Part shown: positions 49,301 to 61,575 of the stretch, one piece after another
Position numbering within the stretch: position 1 is the stretch's first letter
Layout of the letters: every line of letters starts with the position of its first letter
Made by a program: the position numbers and the translations under genes
NCBI GenBank assembly: GCA_039545295.1
Contig: BCIK01000011.1
Location: 62,001 to 126,000, forward strand
Length of the DNA: 64,000 bases
Direction of reading: 5' to 3'
DNA from: Udeniomyces pyricola
Taxonomy: Eukaryota; Basidiomycota; Tremellomycetes; Cystofilobasidiales; Mrakiaceae
Notes under the pieces: model-generated
What the model saw: only the letters and a program-made list of their open reading frames with translations
The model's database searches: none
Told to the model about the DNA's origin: nothing

Positions 49301-50488
49301 GCAGACGACGAAAATCTCGGCGGAGACGTTACTGCGGAGAGGAAGAGGGAGTGATGGGTACAGTAGATCGGGGGATAGAGAAGTATGTAATTTCCGCGTT
49401 AATTTCGAGAGTCAATGGAAAGCCGTCATGGGCGTAACGCAACGGCATGGCTTGAACGAGCGTGTTTGGAAGCGAAGGGAGAAGACTCCAAGAGTCAAAA
49501 GGGGGTTATAGAAAGAAAGGAAAAAAAAACTCACCGAGAACTCGGCGGCTTAGTTGCCTCAACCTTTCCGAACAGCTGTCCAAAGACCCACATCAACGAG
49601 TTGTAATCTCCACTTCTGAAGACCTTGGTGACGAAGCTTCCGCCTTTTCGCAGAAAGTCGACGGCGAGCTTGAGGGAGAGCAGGACCAGTTCGGATTGGG
49701 AGTAGGCATCGTGAACCCAGGCCGTTCCGACGTTGGGCGCTCCATCGTGGAGAACGAGATCGGCTTTCCAGTCTTTCATTCGGTTACGGAGTTGCTGACG
49801 ACAGTAAGGGGTCGTGATGTCGGAGACAAAGGTGTCGACAGAAGGGAGAGGTCGGATGGCGTCGAGATCGGTTCCTACAAGAAAGTAAGTCGTTGCACAG
49901 AGACGCGTTAGTTCGATCGACTTGGTACCTACTCCTACGGAGCTGGTTCTCTATCAGAAGTGAATGGAGCCAGTACAACACCCAGTCGTGCTCTGGACAG
50001 AAGATTCCCTTACCGATGATCAAACTTCCAACCGGCATGTACTTGGCAGCGACTTGGAGCCAACCTCCGGGGGCGGCACACAAATCGATGCAGACCTTGG
50101 CATGGGCGAGGAAGTCGTACTTTTTGTTGAGTTGGATAAGCTTGCTGTAAAGGGGATAAAGTGAACGTTGGCAGAATGAAGACAGGAACAGAGCACAGAG
50201 GGTAGAAGGGGAAGAAGAGAGCTTCGGATTAGCACCGAGAGGAATTAGGCCACACCACTGCTGTCTGTCTGGTTCGAAAGCCTCGCGAACGCGACTCTAT
50301 GCTATCCTTCTAATCGCTCCTTCGCCTCCCTTGATGGCAAACTATGGTCCTGAGCTGGGCTGATGAGCAAGATGAGTAAAGGAATGTGGGACTGACAAAG
50401 CCGAACGCGCACGGTAACCCTGCTCCTTGGCAAGCTTGTAGTATTTATCCTGACGGGCCTTTCCCGTCTTTTGGGTCGTCTTACCCAT
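46352..50488 (-). CDS. SPB1: 27S pre-rRNA 2'-O-methyltransferase Spb1
   Basis: Nucleolar FtsJ-type enzyme that methylates the A-loop G of 25S rRNA and is needed for 60S assembly. Exons in transcript order: 50488-50397, 50144-50014, 49874-49535, 49331-49011, 48869-48659, 48471-47596, 47477-47348, 47223-46896, 46753-46584, 46434-46352 (893 residues; yeast Spb1 is about 840). The [20 protein letters not shown] start is diagnostic. The methyltransferase domain shows SAFKL (catalytic Lys32), [11 protein letters not shown] for [21 protein letters not shown] and the Glu in EIFVVC, completing the K-D-K-E tetrad. The DUF3381 region follows, then a very acidic stretch of about 290 residues in one exon. 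The Spb1 C-terminal domain has EVEALRAK-type text and [20 protein letters not shown], ending in a basic tail [18 protein letters not shown]. Confidence 0.96.
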
Positions 50489-51314
50489 AGCTTAGAGGGA
50501 GGGGAGGGGGCTGTTGGACGAAGAGAGGAGGAGAAAACGTGAGCGAATGCGTAAGATGAGGGGGTGGGTGTGACGGAGGGCAAGGGGGCGACTGACGAGG
50601 GAAGGGGGAAGGGGGAGAGGAGGGGCGGTGGAGGTGGAGGATGGGTCGGTCAGTTGCTTGAATCGAAATCCTACAGAGCACTCGCTCGGCAAGCCGCCGC
50701 CCACACATATTTCGCCTGGAACTGTCGCTGAGTTTATATCGCCGCAGAATATTGATGGATATAAGGTATATAGTCTGCTTGCTCTCTTCCGACTCTTTGC
50801 TTGTTGGTATGTATCATCATCATAAGACTAGCTAATTACATTGACAACGTCATCGCATATGAGCTCAAAAAATAATGAAAAGAAGAGTCAAGATGGCCCG
50901 TCCGACGAGGCTGGTGATGATACTTTAACGTCGCTCTGCGCTCTACGCTGATCAGACATGGATCGACGCGACGACTGGCCCCTTCTCCTTCGCGTCGACG
51001 TTGACTAGTTCACTGCTCAGAACCCCTTCCTTCCCCTTTCGCATTCCGTCTGACCATCTTATCAGAGGAACCCTCTCGGATCTCTCGTTCTCACTCTCTC
51101 TCGCTCCAGCTCCATCCCCATCCCCATCCCCATCCCATCGTTTTCCGTACGTTGCATGCCTCTCTTCAATCCCTTGCTTGACCTCCACTCATTTACTACT
51201 TCATTCATTCAACTGACAGCTGATCCGTAGCCTCACTTATCACTACTTGTCTCTTTCCCCATTCTGCCTCTCTCGTTCATTCATTCTTCTCAGTATCCCT
51301 TGTGTCTCTCAACC
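50489..51314. promoter_or_regulatory. Divergent promoter SPB1 / mitochondrial-type protein
   Basis: About 825 bases without a gene. The SPB1 side (50489-50650) is purine-rich on the plus strand, the CT-rich leader of SPB1. The plus-gene side is CT-rich from about 51000, with a CCCCAT repeat at 51111-51138. Confidence 0.5.
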
Positions 51315-53190
51315 ATGTTCAACCTCATCTCCACCACCCGAGGGACTGCTCGATCGTCCCTTCGATCCTTCTCGGTTTCCCGTCCAGCCGGCCAAACCCT
51401 CTTCGTTCGTCCTTTGCTTTCCTTCCCTTTCTCTCTCACTCACTCGCTGTCCTCTAACTCAACGGTCACCTTATTCCTTCCAAACCCAGGTCACTCCTTT
51501 CGACAAAGACCAAGCTCACACCCAAATCGCTGACATCCTCGCCCATCGCCCTTCCATCAAAGTCCAAACCACCGACATCCTCTCTACCGCCAAGGACGAC
51601 CAGCCACGCGAGTCCGCCGTGATCACCTTCAAGGCTGATTCGGAAGAGATGGCTCAAGATCTGAAGAGCGCTTTTGAGAAGGACCAGGTCAGTCGCCGAG
51701 ACGTGACTTCCAAGGGAGCGACTGTGAGAGGAAGAATGGGAATGAAACGCGACTTATGTAACCGGATATTTATCTGCTTCACCTTCGCCTGGGTTTCCTT
51801 CTCTTTGCTCTCTTGCCTTGGTTGTTAATGTCTATCAGAAGCGGTGCCTTATGACGAGGGACAACCATGAGGAAATGGCCAACGCCGAAGGACAGGTACG
51901 AAACCCCCGCTTCCTTTCCACCCATCGCTTACGACCTATTCGCATATACGCGTTCGTACCAACATCCTGCATGCTAACCATTCTCTACTATGACTATTAG
52001 GCTCTCGACCCGCACTCTTACCAAGTCAGTTAATTTCTACCTTTCCATATTTCCCAAACCAACAACCTCAATTAATCTTCCTTTCATTTCGCTGCTTCTT
52101 CCGAACTTGTTTCTTAGGTCGTCAACCTTCCACCTACGCTCACGACGTCTTCCGACTTGGCTTCGATCTTCCTCCCCGCTCGAGGCATCCACGGCTCCCG
52201 TATCGCCACGTTCGAACTCGGTCCCCCCGGTTCCCAGACGGGATACATTCACATCGGCAAGGATATCGATACCGTCGACTTCAAGTTCTTTATCGAGCGA
52301 ACGAAGCTTTGGTTGGAGAAAGGACCTGCGACGGCCCAGGTGAGTTTCGCTTTTGCTTGCTTTCTCTTTTCTCTTTCTTTTTGTAGTGTTCTCTTCCTTT
52401 CTTGCGGGCTTGTCTTAAAACCTTGTCAAAACCAAACTTCCTGTATCCAACTAACCAAACCTCTTGTCTGCCTGTCTATCTTTTCGTTTCGTTTCGTTTC
52501 GTTCCTGCTTTCTTTTCCTCCTCTCAGCACACCCTTCGGATCCTCGTTCGTCATCCCCTTCCCTATTATCTTCTTAATCCGACTTCCTAACTCTTCCCTA
52601 GAATGCGTTGTAACGAACAGTTTTGTCCTCCTCGTTCTCACCTACTCCCTTCTCTCTCTCTCTCCATCTTCCCTTTCTCTCTCTCGCAAATCACCACCTC
52701 TAGCGCCGCGAAACCACATCGGACGCCATCAAAGCCAAGAAAGCCGAACTCGCCGCGACAAAGGGAACCTACGAACAAGCGTTTGATTCCTCAGTCGTTC
52801 GTACAATTTTTCTTTTTTATATATCACTTTGCTTACTTTTTTTTTTATCATTTTTTTTACTGCCCCTTTCCTCTTCTATCTTCCCTTCCTGCCTTTTCTC
52901 TGATCTCATTTGAGTTCTTGACGGTTGTCTCTCTGAATTCGCGGCTGATGACCTCCCTTTCTCTCTTTCGTTTCTTGTCTCTCCCCCTTTCATTCCCTCT
53001 TTTGTCATGGATTTTTTTTCTTCTTTCTCTGGGTTTCGTCAATGGCTTGGGTTGGACCAAACCTCAGCCTCTCAAGAACAACGCCAAAATACCTGGATCG
53101 GCCATCCTCCCGATCCGCATGGAGATCGAACGTCAGGTCGTCGGTAGATGGGGCGAGCGCCTGCCGAGCTTGCTGTTCCCTTCGAGATGA
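51315..53190 (+). CDS. Predicted mitochondrial protein, unknown family
   Basis: Not recognised. Exons 51315-51404, 51490-51687, 51839-51895, 52001-52024, 52118-52339, 52704-52793, 53068-53190 give about 267 residues. The N-terminus MFNLISTTRGTARSSLRSFS is Arg/Ser-rich without acids and looks like a mitochondrial presequence. Then comes a mixed alpha/beta region (IADILAHRPSIKVQTTDIL, RGIHGSRIATFELGPPG, YIHIGKDIDTVDFKFFIERT) and a basic helix (SDAIKAKKAELAATKGTYEQ). No membrane segment or catalytic motif is seen. The 3' end is uncertain: a better donor at 52801 would put the last exon in another frame and stop at 53147. The longer version was kept because its codons end in C/G like the rest of the gene. 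Introns here are up to 364 nt. Confidence 0.68.
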
Positions 53191-53411
53191 AATGAACCAA
53201 CATGATCCTCCCTTTCTTCTCTCCCCCCTTGTGTCTTTCTTTGTGTATTGCTGTCACGATAGCGAGGGCTGAAATGCAAAAAAAAGGACATGGGCATAAC
53301 AATATCGATACAGAGAAAGAAAAGAGAGATCCAAAACAGATCCGGCAAATGGGCTTTTACCATCATATTCTCTTCTTCTTGCCTAATCAGTCCCTGAGCA
53401 TACACACCCGC

Positions 53412-54656
53412 TCACTTGGACTCCTCCGCGTGCTTGGGAGGCGAAGGGTCTTCACCGGTGGCGATAACCTTCTGCAACATTTCCTCGTTCGCCCCGACAA
53501 ACAACCCTTTGACCGTCGCCGGTCTCGCCAAGTTCCTCTCGACCCAGGCCTTGACCTTTGGTGGGAGCTCCGACCTCGGCACGCCTGCAAAGGGGGACCA
53601 AAGCACCCACGGGAACGCATTGGCGTCCGCAATCGAATACGTTCCTTTACCCGACCCAACGAGCCAATCCTTGTCCTTGAGCATGAGCTCGAGGACGTTG
53701 TAGAGACGCTTGGTCTCTTCTTGGTATCGGTTGATGGCGTAGGGAATCTTTTCGGGTGCGTAGCGGTAGAAGTGGTTGGCTTGACCTTGCATCGGCCCGA
53801 CACTGATGACGTCCCGCGAAAGAATAGATTGGAAACGAAAGCATGTCGGGTTAGCATTCTGTGTAGCCAGCGGCCTCAGCCGACACATTTCTCTACGACT
53901 TCTTTTTTTTTCTTCTTTTTTTTTCAGTCCTTTATCTTTCGAAACTTACCCTCCGTGGACGAAGAACATCGACTGCAACACCTGGGACCTAAAGTCATCG
54001 TTATCCTCGGAATCCGAAGGGGCCGAAAAGATGTGTTTGGGATCGTAATGCTTTTCGAGGTAAAGCAAGATGGCGGCCGTTTCGATGACGGGGAAGTTGT
54101 TTCGGTTGGGATCTCGGATCGCAGGGATACGGCCGTTGGGTTGGAATTCAAGGAACCATGGCTGAAAAAGGAAGGTTGGATGGATGCACAGGGTGTTTAG
54201 TTACTTGCACCGTCTTTCGGATGGTGAGTGATGAGATTGATGAGATGGCATCATCGGCGTCATGAGCGATCAGAAATGACGGGAGAAAGCTTGACGGACC
54301 TCTTTCTGAGTACCCTTGCTGATGTCAATCTTGGTATGGTTGTACTGGAACTCGGGATAAACAGCCTTGAGCTCCTCAAGGAAGATGGTGACCTGTTTTG
54401 TAGATACACAAGGCCGGATGGAGGAACGGAGAGGAGTGATTAGCCCGTCTGATGATCGTCACCTCGGAAAGCACCGGATGGATCATGGAGCGGCAGATGG
54501 ATTGGTAGGAGATGTGGAACGAACCTTGTTGCCGTTGGGCGTGCCGAGACTGTAGACCTCGAGAGGCTTCATGTTGGAGAGAGCAGAAGAAGACGACATG
54601 GTGCGGATGAAAGTGGATGGGTTGATGAAGGTGGAGGAAAGGAGGCGAGTGGCCAT
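53412..54656 (-). CDS. Glutathione S-transferase (Ure2/GTT-like)
   Basis: Conjugates glutathione to electrophiles or acts as a glutathione peroxidase or reductase. Exons in transcript order: 54656-54525, 54392-54300, 54161-53950, 53802-53412 (275 residues). The thioredoxin-fold half shows LEVYSLGTPNGNKVTIFLEE, DISKGTQKEPWFLEFQPNGR, IPAIRD and the glutathione-binding Glu-Thr in VIETAAILLYLEKHYD. The all-helical half shows YNVLELMLKDKDWLVG and the N-capping Asp in TYSIADANAFPWV. The TPNGNKV text and spacing resemble the yeast Ure2p-type group. The first 20 residues (MATRLLSSTFINPSTFIRTM) resemble a mitochondrial presequence, and a second Met follows at residue 20. Dual targeting is therefore possible. 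The start at 54656 is the first in-frame ATG. Confidence 0.92.
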
Positions 54657-55486
54657 TTGAAGTGAGGATCTGAAGAGAGGAGGGAAGAAGGGACCAGTCA
54701 ATCAATCTAAACAGGCAAGGGATGCGTGATCGTGACTTCGGGGCTGCTGATCAATCCATTAATCATCCATCCAATCATTAATCATCGCCGATCCCCGCAA
54801 GACGATGACGTGTTTTCGATTGTTCCAAGTACCTGATGAGCCCTTTCTTTCGCGATTCTCACGTGATCATGGCAAACTGCAGGCTACATACTATCCACCG
54901 ACGACATTGCCCATATCAACACGGAATGTTATGCTGGCATATATAGGGACGACTTGAAAGAGAACGGCCCGGCCCGCGATCAGTACATACTAACGAGAAT
55001 ACGCCTATCCACATCAGTGACATGAGCCAACGACGGCCCAACTGAATCGATATCGATAATAAAGTGCATAAGAACAATTCGCGAGATGAAAGAAGAAAAA
55101 CAGGAGGATCATAAAAGAGAGAAGAGAAGAGCAGAATTGTCCAAGGGCGAGGAAACATGAGATCAAGAAGAAAAGGGTCGAAGACAAGTCTGTGGTTAAC
55201 AAGTAGCGAGACAGAAAAAGGAAAGAAGAAGAAGCGTGGGACATAGAAAGAACGATTTAAGACAATGCGAACGAGAACGAAAGGCTGACATGAGCGAAAT
55301 GAGATGGGAAAGCGGAAAGAATGGTCCATAGGTTGATGTGAGTGTGTGTGATAAGAAGGAATGTGAGATAAGAAGAACATTGGAATGGAGAGCATGTAAA
55401 GGAGAAACAGGCATATACAGGCATATACGAAAGAAAACGATAGACAAGTTGGATGTTGATACCTGAGAAAATCTATGAGAACGTCT
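54657..55486. other. Intergenic: GST promoter and Prm10-like 3' region
   Basis: About 830 bases between tandem minus-strand genes. No gene seen. A purine-rich stretch (55080-55440) gives long but featureless open frames on the minus strand. Confidence 0.5.
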
Positions 55487-58400
55487 TTAGAACGAAGAAA
55501 GGTTGGCTCCTCGTCGTCGTCCGCCACCGAACAGGTTGACGATCGCGGCCGAGACGAAGAGACCAACGGTGAGACCAATAGCAACTTCGACGAGCTTCAA
55601 GACGATAAATTGAGGCACGTGTCAGTCAAGCGGAACGAAGAAGATGTCATTCCAACGGACAGGTGAGGTAAATCGAGACGTACCTGCTGAGCGACAAGGA
55701 AGCCCGATGAGTAACTGTCGGCGTTACCTGAAGTACTTTCCGAGGCGAATTGAAGAAGACCTCCATTGGAAAGACCCGAAGGGAGTTGGAAGAGAATACC
55801 GACGACCTGAAGAGTTAAATCAAAAAGTCAGCCACTGCGAAGAAGAGCCGTAGTCATGAAAGATAGACCGTTGAGATCATGATAGCAAATGGTCACAGCG
55901 AGAAGAGGAAAGTATTAACACACCATGATGACAAAGGCTGATCCTCGCGTGTACTTGGCATAGATACCACCGAGCATACCGACGACAAACGATCCAATAG
56001 CAGAGGTGATATCGGATCGGTTGGGGAAAGCCTTTGATGAGAAGTAGTTGGACGCGAAGCCTTGAAACAAGCCAACAAGAAAACGTCAGTCGCGATGCTA
56101 GACCCCATCTGTTTTTGAAAGGGAAAGGGCGGCTTACCTGAACAGCCGACAAGGATCATGACCACAGTTTCCTTTCGGAAAAGAGGCTGTCCGTTACGCA
56201 TGCCGAGGCAAAGCAAATAGCATGGCGCAGTGAGGAAGTCTGAAACCACAGAAAGGACGAGACAGCGTCAGTCGGTAAACTTTCTTCCCAACACCGCACG
56301 GGAGCAAGAGATGACGCACAGAACCAGGGTGAGATAGTCGCTCGGTACCAAGGCGCATCCTGCCTTAAAGTCGCGCAGGTGTAGTCTTGAGCGCCAGTAA
56401 CGTTGTTGCCCGTGATTCGAATATAGACTTCGGAGCCCATGCTGAGGGAGATAAAGGACAGAAGCCAAAGAGTAAGTCCCTTGAAACTAGGTAGGAAGGG
56501 ACCAGAAAGGCAGGCCAAAGGCAACGTACGCAAGTCCGAAACCAAGGAACAGAGAGTATAGGACTGAGTAAACGAGTCGAACAGAGCCAGAGATGATGGA
56601 TCGATTTCCAAGTTCTGTAGAGATGGAAGCAAGGGTATAAGTGACTGATCGGTCCAAGCATCACACGTTGAAAGAAAACTAGGTCATCAGACTCACCCAA
56701 ACTCCCGGTCAAAACGATAAGTCCACTGAGAGGTTCGAGAGAAGAAAGGCAAGTCAGCATGTATCAAACCTCAATGCACAGCAAGGTGGAAGACGAGTAA
56801 CATACGGCAAAATCAAAACGACAGATCCCGAGGCAACGGCCGCGAAGCAAAACTTTCCACTCGAAGCCAGGGCAGCCGCAAGGAACGAGTTGATAGTAGC
56901 AATGACAATCTCAAAGAGAGAGGAGTAGAGGTCGTTCTTGGATACGGCAACTTGGACGAGGACGAGAAGCATGCCGAGGGGAATGGAGATGAGGCAGTCC
57001 TGCGGAGCCGAGACAAGCACACAGGGAAAAATTTGCATCAGTCAAGAAGCTCACATCGGTGGCAAGGTGAGCAGCGATATTAGCGGACTTACGATGAATG
57101 ATCCATAGAACGCTGAAGGCTGGATAAATGCCGAGCATAGACCACCGATGATCAGGTTCTGCCAGAGGTTGTATGTTGGCTTGGACGTCATCAGGATATC
57201 GAGTGCTGTGGAGGCTTCGGGTGCGCCCATCTTGTCGTGCACAACTTGGGAGTAGAGCATGTGAGCGGAGAGAAGCTTGCCGAGATCGAGACCGTTTGCT
57301 TGCTTCAAGAACTGTAAGGCGATACGAATCGGCGTAGTCAAGTACGAGAAGGGAATGGAAAAGGCGTCAGCGGTACTCCCAAAAGACATCTAAGTGAGTG
57401 CTACAAAATGACCTACCTTGGTCTCGGACGTGTGTGTGGCAGGATCGCCAAACGAAACAAGCATGACACCCGGAATGTACACCATCTGACAGTTGATGTC
57501 GAGAACACGCGCCGTCGCCTGCATTTGGGCTTCGAGTCGATGAGATGGGGCACCGAACATCTGTAAAGATAGAGTGGTGAAAGGAGATGGTGAGACAGCG
57601 ACGGACGAGAGACCCGGAATTGATGAACGAAAAAGACACGAACCATAAAGGCTCGGGCCAGCTTAAGGATGAAATCCTGACGCTGAAGGATGGCGGCGAC
57701 GTGCATGGTGATCTGCAGGACAAAATTCAACATCATGTCAACCTCAATCCAGCGCAAACAAGAATCCTGGACCAAACAAGCCCAAACTTACAAAGATCTC
57801 CTCCTGACGTTTCTTCTCCTTGATCTTCCTTCGCCTTCTCTTCTCCTTCTCCCACTCCCTTTTCTCTCGCTCCTCAAGCGTCTCCTCAACCTTCTTTGTG
57901 CCGTCCCGGCTCTTGACAGCGCCAAAGTAATCTCCTGAGTAGTCCCCGCTCTTCCTCTTCTCATCCGGCGTCCTTCCTCCATCGTGCGTGCCCGATCGCT
58001 TGGCAAGCTTGTACGGGGCCGCAGCCATGTTGAGTGCCATATTTCCTGCTCCCAAGGCGAGGTGACCGGCACCCATGGCAAAGTTCTCGATGTTCTTGAG
58101 ACCGAGCGAGGGAGCCGTACGGCGTTTCTTGGCGTTTTCGGAAAAGGAGCTAGAGATAGATCCCATGCCGGGGTGCATAGGCGTAGGAGAGGATGGCAGA
58201 GGAAGCTCATACGTTGAGGGCGAGGAGGTAATTTTGGTGTGGGTGTCGGTGATGGTGATGGGGGGCGACATAATGGGCAGATTCTGGTCCGAGATGCTGG
58301 CACCGATCTTGTTGGACTCGGGTGAGATGGAGCCAGCAGCATGTGAACCTCCGACGACGGTTACTGCTGTCGAGGAAACAGAGGAAGGTCGAGGTGGGGC

Positions 58401-60465
58401 AGACTTGGAAGAGAAGATGGAGGAGGGTCGACCTGATGTGACGGGGGATCGGGGCCGCTTGATCTCTTCCTCGACAGCTCCAGCCGAGTATCGTGAGAGA
58501 TGATATCCGGGACGTTTGGCATTTGGAGCAATCTGTCAAAAACATAAACATGGTAAGTGAGCAGTTTTCTTCACGTCAGACAACGAAAAGAGAGGTCAAC
58601 GTACGACCGTCGCAGCCGGGGCAGCTGCTCCAGCGATATTGCCCTGAATGCACAACGTATTCGATGAGCGCATATGAAAACGAGTTAGAGGATTGGAAGA
58701 AGAACAACGCCACCATTGCTTTCAACAAGACATAGACAGAACTTACGGTGCTTGCTATCAAACCACCAAAGACGCCAGCGCTGCTCTTGGCCATGTCGGG
58801 TCTCGACCTGCTCGTCTCAATTTCAAGCCCGAGACGATCGCCGAGCTTCTTCATACGATGCTGCACGGCTTTGACGGCGCCTGGCTTTTTGTTTCGCGGG
58901 CTCAAAGTGCCCGGTTCAGCTCCGGGTGGTGGACTTGCGATAGGGGGAGAGGCTAGGGGGGAAGTCGGAGCATAGCTAAGCGAGGCCGAGGATCGGTTGG
59001 AAAGAAATTGGGAGAGCGAAGACGCGCCTCGGCTGTGGTGAGAGGTAGTGACGTTGAAGACGCCAGTTGTGGGCGAGGCTGATGGCGGCAAGCCTCGGAA
59101 GTAGCCCGAGTTATTTCGATCGCCTTCCATGGAGGGAGTTCGACCCTCGTGCATACTGCTGGCGTACTTGCTCGATTTTTTGCTCTCGCGGTATTTCTCG
59201 CTGGACGGGGTCAGCATGTTGGAGGACGTCTTCCAACCGTTGCCGACAGCAAGACCTCTTGCGATGCGTCGTTCGCGAAGGAACTTGAGTCGCTCATTTT
59301 CATCCTCTTCCGAGTCAGTTCCAGAGCCCTCACGAGAACCTCGGCGAGATGATGGACGAGAGGTGTTGGGTGTCGAAGCGAGAGAAGGCGTCTGCGATCG
59401 GAGCGATGTCGAGGTCGAGCCGGTGCCATTTTGAAGGGCGAGAAGCGATGAAAGGACACCGCCGGCCCCTGAAAAGGCGCCGGAGATACCTCGCGTTCTA
59501 GATGATGATCCACCCTGCCGGGAAGGGAGAGGTATCTCGTCAATGTTGCCGTGACCGAAGCCCATGCTGGCGAGGCTGTGGTCCCTAAGCTTCTTCCCGA
59601 AAAGGCCTGTACCATCATCGTTGCTACCCTTCTCTTCCATATCGACTGCCGCGGCAGCACCTGTCACGTCCTTCTCCCCGCTACTACTGCCGGCACTTCG
59701 CTTCGTCTTGGCCGTCTTGCGTTGTCGGAGGAAGCCAAACCGACCGCTCGTATGGGCCCGGACAAGTTCGGCGGCTGCGCGCTGGTTGTCCCTCTCCTCA
59801 CGCTCGGGATGAGCGCTGGGAAGCCCATCCCGCTCGTCAGGGTCGATGTAGATACCCATTTGGTCACGCACGTCGTCCATGTTGGCTACACCGTCGCTAG
59901 CCTCGCTCGGCGCCCGAGTCGTACCCTCGCTAGGTGGTTGGCTCTCCGGATCATCTCCCTGATGGAACGAAGGCCGGGGACGGTCCTCGTAGTTTCGTTC
60001 ATGTTGTTCTAGAGCATACTGGAGTGCCTCCCGAGCACCTTGATCCTGAAGGGTTTGTCGCTGCGATGCGGGCGAGAGCGGAGCATCGATAGGGATGGTG
60101 ACGTGCGAAGCGAGTTCGGCGGGCCATTGGACTCGTCGTCCGGCCGACTTGGCATGGGGAGGGGTGTTGCTATTGAGAAGAATGTTGGATGTGCCCGGAG
60201 CAGATGCTGAGGCTGGAAGTCCGGAGCGAGAAGGGGAAGATGAACCTGCAGAGGAGGCGTGGGAGGTATCGCCTGAGCCGAAGTGTTGATGGTGAGTCGG
60301 GGCGGCGAGTGAGGGAACGGCTAGAGGCGGGGGTAGAGGCGCGTACGCGGACGTAGTGGCATGGGTGTCGCCGTAGCTCGCAGGCCGAGGAGGAGGGGAC
60401 GATCTGGTTGAGGCGGGTAACGACGTCGGGGCCGAGTCGAGGAAGGGGTTATCGGGTACGCTCAT
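55487..60465 (-). CDS. Prm10-like multipass transporter of the ThrE/ThrE_2 family
   Basis: Integral membrane protein related to yeast Prm10 and bacterial threonine/serine exporters; the fungal substrate is unknown. Exons in transcript order: 60465-58747, 58643-58605, 58532-57792, 57712-57644, 57560-57417, 57311-57093, 56999-56806, 56725-56697, 56614-56530, 56441-56320, 56239-56138, 56060-55924, 55806-55684, 55594-55487 (1276 residues). The first 820 or so residues are Ser/Pro/Arg-rich and disordered, with a positive segment (EKRRRRKIKEKKRQEE) just before the domain. The ThrE domain begins FILKLARAFMMFGAPSHRLE and has VLDINCQMVYIPGVMLVSFG. About ten membrane segments follow, for example CLISIPLGMLLVLVQVAV and TVGLFVSAAIVNLFGG. 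The cytosolic N-terminal region is far longer than needed for transport and probably regulatory. Confidence 0.92.
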
Positions 60466-61575
60466 CGATCAAAAGGGTGGCGAGAAGGAAGGGGGTGACG
60501 GGGAACAATCCGCGGAAGGACGAGCTAGAGTGGAGGATAAGGTCAAGTGGATGATAGCGGAGGGGTCGGAAATGTGTCTGTCTAGGAAGCTCTATGGGTG
60601 ATTGAAAGGGTTGATGGTGGACGGAGGAAAATATGCTGATGAGAAGCAAGCAGACCGGAGAGAACGAGAGAAGGCGAGGCGACAGCAGTCGTGAACAGGG
60701 ATAAGAAGGAAAAGATAGGTGATGATGCCAGGGCGATCCTTCTCAAGGACAATCAATCGACCATCTCTGCAAATCAGACTGCGCTTCCCCGGTTACCCCG
60801 TGAAACCATTTCGAAACTTCGGGCCCCTTTGGTGGCCCCATCGTTCTACTGACAACGTCATGATTGCCCAGGCCCCTCTCGCCCTTGCCTCTTGCTGATC
60901 CATCATGCAACATCATGCACGGGTATCGCTTGCTTCGACACCAGGCTCTATCTCGTCATCTTTGTCGCATGTCGTGTTTCCTGCGCCAGGTCATGAAAAT
61001 CTCGAACCGGACTGACGTGGTGGAAATGCAAAGCCCAGCCGCCAAGATCTACGATAATATTAGCTTCAGACCTGGCTGTATGCTATCGTTTCACCCGCCA
61101 CCGTGATCACGTCGACGCTAGCGCTCTAGTTATATATATATATGCGCTTTAGACAAACAGCATGCCAATTTCCTCTCGGCTAAACCGCGTTGTGGACGGA
61201 CACATCGATCGTACACATCATCGGCAGGTGGCCATACATATATGTCCTATGGAAGCGGCACAGCAACGTTGTCACTCTATTGCTACGGAAGACTCCGGAT
61301 CATTTGACTGTGGTCCACCCAGCCGAGCAAACGACGCCGTTCGTGAAAAAAAAAAAAAAAAAAGCAAGCCTCCATGCAGTTTCAAGCCGACAAGTCAGGA
61401 AAATTCTTTCCAGCCTTTCGCATGAACCGAGTCGGTCAGTTGGAAGCGCGCGTGTCGTGCGGATCAGCTAAACAACAAACAGACTGGTCAAGCCGGATAT
61501 CAACAGTCCTAGGCCAAGGATTCGTACAACACATTTGTATCCATATGACCCAAACAAAAATACGCGGAAGTCGTC
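60466..61575. other. Intergenic between Prm10-like 5' end and FAM32A-like 3' end
   Basis: About 1.1 kb without a supported gene. It holds an (AT)n tract at about 61130-61143 and a 17-base A run near 61346-61362. The 200 bases before the Prm10-like start are purine-rich (pyrimidine leader on its strand). Confidence 0.5.

Noticed and set aside
54916..55584. 222-codon minus-strand frame near the Prm10-like 3' end
   Set aside because: It overlaps the last exon of the transporter in another frame and continues into purine-rich 3' sequence without family features.
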